Below, piece by piece: positions 1 through 5,295 of a stretch of 9,536 nt of DNA. The stretch is from assembly GCA_016201185.1 (NCBI GenBank), contig JACQDG010000073.1, positions 1 to 9,536 on the forward strand, written 5' to 3'. A model generated the notes under the pieces. That model was not told the origin of the DNA and searched no databases. It saw only the letters and a list, made by a program, of their open reading frames with translations. A program made the position numbers and the translations under genes. This stretch comes from Acidobacteriota bacterium (GTDB lineage Bacteria; Acidobacteriota; Terriglobia; Bryobacterales; JACQDG01). Positions within the stretch are counted from its first letter, which is position 1. Each line of letters opens with the position of its first letter.

Positions 1-1114
1 CCGGGGGCTGTCCTTCCACGTACACTTCGAGCAGCGGCCCGTTGGTCGCGATGCTGCGTCCGGCCTTGAGGTCTTGAAACCACCGGGTGTAGCTGAAGGG
101 TCCGCTCAGGTGGACGTAAACCCTCTCGAAGCCCGGCCAAACCGGCATCACCCCGGAGGCCGAGCCGGCTGAAACAGGGATGCGGAAGCCGCACTGGAGA
201 AAGCTGTAATACAGATCGATCATCCACTGGGCGAAGCCGGCAGGCGTCTGGTAGGCGGGCGAATCACGCTCCATCGACCCGAATTTTTCCGCTTCCAGCA
301 GGACGCCGTTGGGATGGAAGTGATTATTGACAATGCCGATGGCATCAATGGCGCCGAACGCCACGTTCACTGGAACATTCTTCCAAATGGGCTTCTCGGC
401 GTCCACGAACCCTCCCTCGGCCCGGGCCTGGCGGCAATACTCGAGGTCAAGAGGATAGAGGACCGTCATGTTCGGATCGATGGGCGAACTGGTGTTCAGC
501 AGCACCACCGCGCCATGTCCTCTGCCCAGCCTTTCGACCTCCTGATTCTGCTGGCTGGCAATGTGGGCCTGGTCTGCCGGCACAAGGTGGGTCGGGGGGA
601 AAGGAGGCGGCGGTTCCCTGGACATGCCCAGGTGGCGCGTGATGGTGGGGCCGACGTTCAGCTCCTCGGCGCGTAGCAGCAAGGGCATTTCCTCCGGCGC
701 ACGGTGGATGTGCAGGTCGCCGGAATACCACCCGCGCTGATTCATCTCGTGGAAGCGCGGGATTTCCATATCGAGGCGGGTGGCCGCGCCCGGCTCGAGC
801 GTGGCCATCTTTTCCGCGGGCCGGAATTCGGCGCCCTTCTCGGCGCGCACGCGGTACTTGCCTGGCGCGAGCTGCATCACGGCGCGGCGGTCAACGACAG
901 AGTGGACCTCACCAGGGCGGGAATAGTGGATGGCGCCGGGGATCAGGAGCGGCCGTCCATCCTGGTCGAAGATGTAGACGCGCGCCACAGTAGGCTGGCC
1001 GCCGGCCGAAAAATGCAGTTCGAGGGTTGCTCCCCGCGGTCCCTGCGCCGGAGCGTGGCTGCCCGCAGAACATGCGCAACAGTAGGCGAGAAGGAACCGG
1101 AATGGAAGGCGCAT
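1..1114 (-). CDS. CehA/McbA-family PHP-type metallohydrolase, secreted, C-terminus beyond the left edge
   Basis: The minus strand is open from an ATG at 1114 to the window edge: 371 codons with no stop, so the C-terminus is missing. Residues 1-24 look like a signal peptide (basic MRLPFR start, hydrophobic Cys-rich core, then APAQG). A beta-rich N-terminal region (about 30-120) with 'ARVYIFDQDGRP' and 'LAPGKYRVRAEKG' resembles the carboxypeptidase-regulatory-like module that often precedes this catalytic domain. The PHP-type metal site begins at W129-Y-S-G-D-L-H135-I-H137. Further metal-binding candidates are H265 and H267 in 'NNHFHPNG'. 'VSAGSASGV' (314-322) and 'AGRSIATNGPLLEV' (351-364) are typical late motifs of CehA/McbA proteins. 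The family is named after carbaryl hydrolases, but most members have unknown substrates, so I make no substrate claim. It is divergent from the cytochrome gene. No good Shine-Dalgarno is visible. Confidence 0.85.
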   Translation of the reverse strand, partial: MRLPFRFLLAYCCACSAGSHAPAQGPRGATLELHFSAGGQPTVARVYIFDQDGRPLLIPGAIHYSRPGEVHSVVDRRAVMQLAPGKYRVRAEKGAEFRPAEKMATLEPGAATRLDMEIPRFHEMNQRGWYSGDLHIHRAPEEMPLLLRAEELNVGPTITRHLGMSREPPPPFPPTHLVPADQAHIASQQNQEVERLGRGHGAVVLLNTSSPIDPNMTVLYPLDLEYCRQARAEGGFVDAEKPIWKNVPVNVAFGAIDAIGIVNNHFHPNGVLLEAEKFGSMERDSPAYQTPAGFAQWMIDLYYSFLQCGFRIPVSAGSASGVMPVWPGFERVYVHLSGPFSYTRWFQDLKAGRSIATNGPLLEVYVEGQPP

Positions 1115-1138
1115 GGATGGACAAGGCCGGAAAGTGAT

Positions 1139-1144
1139 ATTCTA
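1139..1144 (-). promoter_or_regulatory. Candidate -10 element TAGAAT for the metallohydrolase
   Basis: On the minus strand TAGAAT (5 of 6 matches to TATAAT) lies 24 bp upstream of the ATG at 1114, inside the 68-bp divergent gap 1115-1182. The same word precedes the amidohydrolase gene at 4974-4979, in the shared context GTTAGAAT. No convincing -35 is seen. Read on the plus strand the site is TATTCT (1138-1143), preceded by TGGACA at 1118-1123, but that spacing is only 14 bp, so a plus-strand promoter for the cytochrome operon is less well supported. The assignment rests on position and word match only. Confidence 0.3.
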
Positions 1145-1182
1145 ACTCGCTTGGCTCGCTGCTCAGAGCGGAAAGCCAGAAC

Positions 1183-1998
1183 ATGAAAACTTGGATGCCA
1201 GGGATTCTCCTGCCGTTGGCCGCATTGTTTTGCGCGGCGCCACTGTTCCCACAGAAGGAAGAGGACGTGAAGAACCCGCTCGAGAAAGATCGGGCGGCTA
1301 TGGCCGCAGGGAAGAAGCTGTTTGCCGAGGCCTGCGGCACCTGCCACGGAACGACCGGGCACGGCGGGCGGGGCCCCAATCTAGCCGATGGTAAGATCGT
1401 CCAGCCGGCCAAGAACAAGCAATTATTCGACTCCATTCGCAAGGGTGTTGCCGGCACGGAGATGCCTCCCTGTTCCCTCGAGGACGAGAAAATCTGGCAA
1501 CTGGTGGCCTTCTTGCGCGACATGACAGCCAACGCCTTTGAAACCGAAGTGCCCGGGGATGCCGCCGCCGGCAAGGCTCTTTTCTTCGGCAAGGCGCGCT
1601 GCGCGGAGTGTCATATGATACGCGGCCAGGGTGGGCTAATGGGGCCGGACCTCGCCAACATCGGCCTGACCCGATCGGTCGAGAAACTGCGGGAAGCTAT
1701 TTTGCAGCCTGACGCCGAGGTGGACCCAAGCTTCCGCGGCGTCACCGTGGTCACCGTCGACGGTCGCAAGATCGAGGGCGTGGCGCGCAATTACAGCAAC
1801 TACTCGATACAAGTCGTGGACCGGGAAGGAAGGCTGCACCTCCTCGAGCGCCGGGAATGGCGCGAGCTCGATTGGCACAAGAAATCGCTTATGCCCGACA
1901 ACTATGCTCAGACCCTCAGCAGCACGGAAGTTCAGGATCTGCTGGCCTTCCTGAGCCGGCAATCCACCGGCTCGGTCCGGCGGAAGGAGGAACAATGA
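1183..1998 (+). CDS. Secreted dihaem c-type cytochrome with planctomycete-type haem-binding domain
   Basis: A 271-residue periplasmic electron carrier. Residues 1-23 form a signal peptide (MKTWMPG, then a Leu/Ala core ending near LFPQ). Domain 1 (about 38-115) is a class I cytochrome c with C51-G-T-C-H55 and the likely axial ligand M94 in 'GTEMPP'. Domain 2 (about 125-258) has C140-A-E-C-H144, then 'GPDLANIG', 'ILQPDAEVDPSF' and a strand-rich 'TVDGRKIEGV' insert before the probable axial Met M237 in 'KKSLMPDNY'. That arrangement matches the putative haem-binding domain common in Planctomycetes and Acidobacteria. The stop overlaps the start of the quinoprotein gene, so the two are translationally coupled. 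The protein is the likely electron acceptor of that dehydrogenase, passing electrons towards a terminal oxidase; this role is inferred from context. The start codon directly precedes the signal peptide; only a weak purine-rich RBS is present. Confidence 0.92.
   Translation: MKTWMPGILLPLAALFCAAPLFPQKEEDVKNPLEKDRAAMAAGKKLFAEACGTCHGTTGHGGRGPNLADGKIVQPAKNKQLFDSIRKGVAGTEMPPCSLEDEKIWQLVAFLRDMTANAFETEVPGDAAAGKALFFGKARCAECHMIRGQGGLMGPDLANIGLTRSVEKLREAILQPDAEVDPSFRGVTVVTVDGRKIEGVARNYSNYSIQVVDREGRLHLLERREWRELDWHKKSLMPDNYAQTLSSTEVQDLLAFLSRQSTGSVRRKEEQ
1984..1990 (+). promoter_or_regulatory. Strong ribosome binding site that fixes the quinoprotein start
   Basis: AAGGAGG lies 4 nt before the ATG at 1995, within the last codons of the cytochrome gene. 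The ATG overlaps the cytochrome TGA (ATGA at 1995-1998). The reading frame stays open upstream to 1857, but starting at 1995 gives an immediate signal peptide and this RBS, so the upstream extension is rejected. Confidence 0.85.
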
Positions 1999-3611
1999 GG
2001 CCCCTCTGGCCGGCGCTGGCGCTTCTTGCAGGCGCGAGCTTTTCTTTCTTAGCGGGGGAACTCGCGGCGCAGGTTCGTTTCGAGGAGATTCTCCGGCCGC
2101 CTGCCGAGAATTGGCTGAGTTACTCCGGCGATTACAGCGGCCGCCGACACAGCCAGCTCAAGCAGATCAACACGGCCAACGTCGGGAATGTCGTCTCGCA
2201 GTGGGTTTACTACATAGAAGGCGCCAAACACCTGGAGTGCACGCCCATCGTGGTGAACGGGGTGATGTACGTGACCAACAGCAACGAGGTCCACGCCCTC
2301 GACGCGCGCACCGGACGCCGCATCTGGCTGTACCAGGACACCCGTACCGCCCGCAAGGATGTAAACAGGGGCGTTGCCGTGCTGGACCATAGGGTCTTTT
2401 TTGTCACCGGGGACGCCCACCTGGTGGCGCTGCATGCCACGACCGGCGCGCTGCTGTGGGATGTCGAGTACGCCGACGTCAAGCGAGGCTATTTTGCAAC
2501 GCTGGCTCCGCTGGCATTGAAGGACAAGGTCATCGTGGGCGTTTCCGGCGGCGACAGCGGTATGCGGGGCTTCGTGGCGGCCTACTCGGCCTCTACCGGC
2601 GAAGAACTCTGGCGCTTCTATACCGTGCCTACCACCGGCGAGCCTGGCTCTGAATCCTGGGACAAGTTCCCCTTGGAGTGGGCCGGGGCGGCCACCTGGA
2701 TGACAGGCACCTACGACCCCGAACTAAACCTGCTCTTTTGGCCCACCGGCAATCCCTGGCCCGATTTTTACGGCGGGGATCGTCAGGGAGACAACCTCTA
2801 TTCGGATTCCGTCGTCGCCCTGAACGCAGCCACTGGCAAGCTAAAGTGGTACTTTCAATTTACCCCGCATGATACTCATGACTGGGATGCGCAGGAGTTC
2901 TCAGTCGCGCTAGATGCGGACTGGCGCGGGAAGCCCCGCAAGCTGCTGATCCACGCCAACCGCAACGGCTTCTTCTACGTGCTCGACCGGACCAACGGCC
3001 AGTTTCTTTTCGGCAAGCCTTTTGTGCAGAAGCTGAATTGGGCCAAGGGGCTGAACGAGCGCGGCCGGCCGATCGTGGCGCCCAATACGGACCCGACCCC
3101 AACGGGAGTTGAAGTCTGCCCCTCGGTGCGCGGCGCCTCCAACTGGATGTCGCCCTCCTACAATCCCGAAACCAGGCTTTTTTACGTTCCCACCCTGGAG
3201 CAATGCGACACTTACACCAGCTCATCGCGAAAGCCGGAGCCGATGAAAAACTTTGGCGGTACCGGCGCCGAGCCTAAACCAAACCAGGTGGGTCAATTCT
3301 ACATGCGGGCGCTGGATCCGCTGACGGCCGAAATCCGCTGGGAGCATCCCATGCCCGGCCCGGCTACGATGTGGACCGGCACGGTCTCCACTGCGGGCGG
3401 GCTGGTCTTCGCCGGGGACGATGATGGCCACCTGATCGCGCTCGACGCCAAGACCGGCCGGGACCTGTGGTATTTCTATACAGGGCAACTTCTCACCGCC
3501 TCCCCCATAACCTACATGGCCGGCGGCAAGCAATACGTGGCCATCGCCACGGCGACCAGCATTTTCTCCTTTGCCCTGTTTGAACCGCAGACTGCGCCGG
3601 GCCGGCCGTGA
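1995..3611 (+). CDS. PQQ-dependent dehydrogenase (quinoprotein, eight-bladed propeller type)
   Basis: A 538-residue periplasmic enzyme that oxidises an alcohol, aldehyde or sugar using PQQ and hands electrons to cytochrome c. Residues 1-25 are a signal peptide ending in 'GELAAQ'. Repeated propeller motifs of the 'ALDARTGRRIW', 'ALNAATGKLKW' and 'ALDAKTGRDLW' type recur at about 101-111, 275-285 and 482-492. By family comparison, W235 in 'TWMTGTYDPELN' stacks on PQQ, N253 in 'TGNPWP' is a metal ligand, D296 in 'PHDTHDWD' is the catalytic Asp, and N322/R323 in 'HANRNGFFYVLDR' face the PQQ. D298, two residues after the catalytic Asp, matches the lanthanide-dependent D-x-D signature. The usual metal-ligand Glu is Asp here (D187 in 'SGGDSG'). 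The adjacent Cys pair of methanol dehydrogenases is absent; the equivalent segment reads 'RKDVNRG'. No C-terminal haem domain is present, consistent with the separate cytochrome upstream. The substrate cannot be read from sequence. Confidence 0.93.
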   Translation: MRPLWPALALLAGASFSFLAGELAAQVRFEEILRPPAENWLSYSGDYSGRRHSQLKQINTANVGNVVSQWVYYIEGAKHLECTPIVVNGVMYVTNSNEVHALDARTGRRIWLYQDTRTARKDVNRGVAVLDHRVFFVTGDAHLVALHATTGALLWDVEYADVKRGYFATLAPLALKDKVIVGVSGGDSGMRGFVAAYSASTGEELWRFYTVPTTGEPGSESWDKFPLEWAGAATWMTGTYDPELNLLFWPTGNPWPDFYGGDRQGDNLYSDSVVALNAATGKLKWYFQFTPHDTHDWDAQEFSVALDADWRGKPRKLLIHANRNGFFYVLDRTNGQFLFGKPFVQKLNWAKGLNERGRPIVAPNTDPTPTGVEVCPSVRGASNWMSPSYNPETRLFYVPTLEQCDTYTSSSRKPEPMKNFGGTGAEPKPNQVGQFYMRALDPLTAEIRWEHPMPGPATMWTGTVSTAGGLVFAGDDDGHLIALDAKTGRDLWYFYTGQLLTASPITYMAGGKQYVAIATATSIFSFALFEPQTAPGRP

Positions 3612-3627
3612 CGCCGACGAGCTTCGG

Positions 3628-4962
3628 CTACTGGAACTTCTGCCCGCCGATGTAGACCGAGTGGATTGTTCGGGTATTGCGAATATCGTCGAGAGGGTTC
3701 TTCCCGAGGACGATCAGGTCGGCGTACTTGCCCTTTTCGAGGGTGCCGAAGTCGCGCGAAACACCGAGAAATTCTGCGGCGTTCTTGCTGGCGGCCTGGA
3801 TCACCTCTATAGGCGTGAGCCCTGCGTCTGCCATCAGCTCCATTTCCCAGTGCTCGAAAAAGCCCTGGAAGCGGGCCGGCGGGCCAGTGTAGGTGCCGAA
3901 TCCGAGTCGCACCCCCGCGTCCCGCAGCTTCTTCAGGTTGCGGCTGGCAGTTTCGAAAGCGGCCTTGTTCTTGGCGAAATCGGGGTCGGAGAAGATTCGG
4001 TTCCGATAAGCCGCGCTCTTCACCGTTGCGACGGTTTCCGGCTGCACGACGCGGAGGAAGAAAGGATCATCCAGCCAGGGCGGGGAAACGGCGTAGACAA
4101 AGGTGGACTGCTCGCGGCTCAGGGTCGGAATGGCGATGGCGTTGTTCTTCTTGATCTTGGCGATCAGCTCCTCGTCCACGTCGCGGTCGCGGACGCTGTG
4201 GGCCAGGGCGTCCAGCCCGGCGTCGAGCAGGCCCTTGGCGTCATTTAAATAGAAGAGGTGCGCGGCTGTTTTCAGCTTGCGCTTGTGGGCCTGGTCGATG
4301 ATGGCGGTGTACAACTCGGGAGGTAGCTTCTGGTAACGGCCATAATGATCGTCCACCCACATCTTCACCAGGTCGACGCGCATCTTGGCCAGCTCGTCCA
4401 CGTAAGCCCGGGCCTGGGCGGCCGTTGACACCTCAAAGGGCACGCCCTTGTTGCCGGGCAGCACCGCCGGGTAGCCGCCTGGAATTGTGAAGCCGCGTCC
4501 GGCGGAGTAAACCCTGGCGCCGTTCAGCCGCCCGCCCCGCTGCTCGTCACGAATGCGGATCATCAGCTCCGGATCGGCGTCCGAGCCCATGCTGACCACG
4601 CTGGTAACGCCATAGGAAGCGTAGGTGCGCAGGTGGGCTTCGATGTTGTCGCGGGTATAGTTTTCCTTCCCCTGCGTGAGCCCTTTCGTCATACCTACGT
4701 GGCCGTGGAGGTTGATGATTCCCGGCATGACGGTCTTGCCGGCCAGGTCCACTACGTTGGCCCCGGCGGGCGGCTTAATCCTCGCGGCCGGGCCGATGTT
4801 GCGGATCCGCCCGCCCCCGATCACGATTGACACATTATGTTGCGGCGGCCGGCCCGTGCCGTCGATCAGGTCCACGCCCTGCAGCACGGTATCCTGGGCG
4901 GCCAGCGGCCCCGGGGCCATCCCGCACCACAAAATGACCGGCAGCAAGGAATGTTTTTTCAT
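3628..4962 (-). CDS. Secreted imidazolonepropionase-like amidohydrolase with altered catalytic Asp
   Basis: A 444-residue protein of the metal-dependent amidohydrolase superfamily, starting at the ATG that opens a signal peptide (MKKHSLLPVILWCGM, cleavage near LAAQ-D). The frame is open back to a GTG at 4983, but that would put seven polar residues before the signal peptide and lies upstream of the candidate -10. An N-terminal beta-sandwich ('VLQGVDLIDGTG', 'VVDLAGKTVMPGIINLHGH') leads into the TIM barrel. Metal ligands visible are H86 and H88 (NLHGH), K200 (LVKMW), H235 (TAAHL) and H255 (LAHSV). The last barrel strand, normally GTD with the catalytic Asp, reads G-T-Y358-T-G, followed by 'PPARFQGFFEHWEME'. 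The C-terminus returns to the sandwich ('GTLEKGKYADLIVLGKNPL'). Family members cleave cyclic amides or dipeptides; the substrate here is unknown and activity is doubtful. It converges on the quinoprotein with 16 bp between stops. Confidence 0.92.
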   Translation of the reverse strand: MKKHSLLPVILWCGMAPGPLAAQDTVLQGVDLIDGTGRPPQHNVSIVIGGGRIRNIGPAARIKPPAGANVVDLAGKTVMPGIINLHGHVGMTKGLTQGKENYTRDNIEAHLRTYASYGVTSVVSMGSDADPELMIRIRDEQRGGRLNGARVYSAGRGFTIPGGYPAVLPGNKGVPFEVSTAAQARAYVDELAKMRVDLVKMWVDDHYGRYQKLPPELYTAIIDQAHKRKLKTAAHLFYLNDAKGLLDAGLDALAHSVRDRDVDEELIAKIKKNNAIAIPTLSREQSTFVYAVSPPWLDDPFFLRVVQPETVATVKSAAYRNRIFSDPDFAKNKAAFETASRNLKKLRDAGVRLGFGTYTGPPARFQGFFEHWEMELMADAGLTPIEVIQAASKNAAEFLGVSRDFGTLEKGKYADLIVLGKNPLDDIRNTRTIHSVYIGGQKFQ

Positions 4963-4973
4963 AGGTGTGAGCG

Positions 4974-4979
4974 ATTCTA
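4974..4979 (-). promoter_or_regulatory. Candidate -10 element TAGAAT for the amidohydrolase
   Basis: On the minus strand GTTAGAAT ends 11 nt before the ATG at 4962. If this is a -10 box, transcription would begin about 4-6 nt before the start codon, giving an almost leaderless mRNA. That fits the absence of any Shine-Dalgarno sequence (GCTCACACCT precedes the ATG). No good -35 was found 16-18 bp upstream. The same word occurs before the metallohydrolase gene at 1139-1144. Confidence 0.35.
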
Positions 4980-5014
4980 ACACAGCACGGGATAGTGCTA
5001 CGGGCAGTCGGTGC

Positions 5015-5056
5015 GAAAGAAACGGGAATTAAATAAGAAAAAACAGGAATCAAATG
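5015..5056 (+). repeat. Two tandem copies of an AT-rich motif, 21-bp period
   Basis: The motif gaaacgggaattaaat (5019-5034) is followed 21 bp later by gaaaaaacaggaatcaaatg (5037-5056). The shared core is aaac(g/a)ggaat(t/c)aaat. A third copy lies at 7766-7785, beyond the permease gene, and matches the second copy at 19 of 20 positions. The tract is conspicuously AT-rich against its GC-rich surroundings and is in the noncoding gap between the amidohydrolase and the permease. The rest of the 332-bp gap (4963-5294) holds the candidate promoter at 4974-4979, the possible gene fragment at 5131-5292 and the palindromic RBS. Confidence 0.65.
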
Positions 5057-5130
5057 AGAAAGCTTGAGGGGAGAGGGAGTTGGGCAAAGACCACCTGTCG
5101 AAGCGCCGGGACGAGGTCGTTTTGACCCCC

Positions 5131-5292
5131 TTACTGCAAAAACCTGATCCTGCGTATCCTGAACCGGGCCGGCTTCTCGCCCGGCAGGTCGATCCGCAGC
5201 ACGTTGCGCCAGGGCTTTGGCCGCCGACCGCGAAAGGGCGCTTTTCCTGGAACTCCCTGTCCTACCAGAGCGTATTTGCGTTTAAGGAGTCC
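5131..5292 (-). pseudogene. Possible C-terminal fragment of a decayed gene
   Basis: On the minus strand a 53-codon stretch is open between an in-frame TAA at 5293-5295 and a TAA at 5131-5133, with no ATG. It reads like the tail of a beta-sandwich/carbohydrate-binding-type domain: 'KYALVGQ' then 'PWRNVLRIDLPGEKPARF' and 'RIRRIRFLQ' at the stop. The W-x-N-x-(L)-R-(I/L)-D-P/L-P-G pattern ending in IRFL is familiar from C-termini of secreted acidobacterial proteins. The upstream part is lost where the permease gene begins. It could also be chance: the stretch is short and GC-rich, and no homology search was possible. Confidence 0.3.
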
Positions 5293-5295
5293 TTA
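5283..5295 (+). promoter_or_regulatory. Ribosome binding site inside a 13-nt palindrome at the permease start
   Basis: AAGGAG (5284-5289) lies 5 nt before the ATG at 5295 and sets the start. It is part of TAAGGA-G-TCCTTA, a perfect odd palindrome whose last base is the A of the start codon. In RNA, TAAG and CTTA could pair around a GAGTC loop and partly hide the RBS; in DNA it could be an operator half-site pair. Its length is short enough for chance. Confidence 0.5.

Noticed and set aside
909..1592. Long minus-strand frame across the metallohydrolase start and cytochrome gene
   Set aside because: Ser/Pro/Arg-rich shadow overlapping two genes with clear family motifs in other frames.
1857..1994. 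N-terminal extension of the quinoprotein by 46 residues
   Set aside because: It lies entirely inside the cytochrome gene, has no RBS and would bury the signal peptide; the AAGGAGG before 1995 and the ATGA overlap fix the shorter form.
3613..3628. Possible bidirectional terminator GCCGA-(6)-TCGGC between the convergent stops
   Set aside because: Only five base pairs and no T tract on either side; too weak to call.
4963..4983. GTG start for the amidohydrolase seven codons upstream
   Set aside because: It would put polar residues before a clear signal peptide and overlaps or precedes the candidate -10 element; the ATG at 4962 fits better.
5164..5184. Hairpin CCGGGC-(9)-GCCCGG in the gap before the permease
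   Set aside because: Six G/C pairs with a nine-base loop are expected by chance at this base composition, and it falls inside the possible coding remnant.
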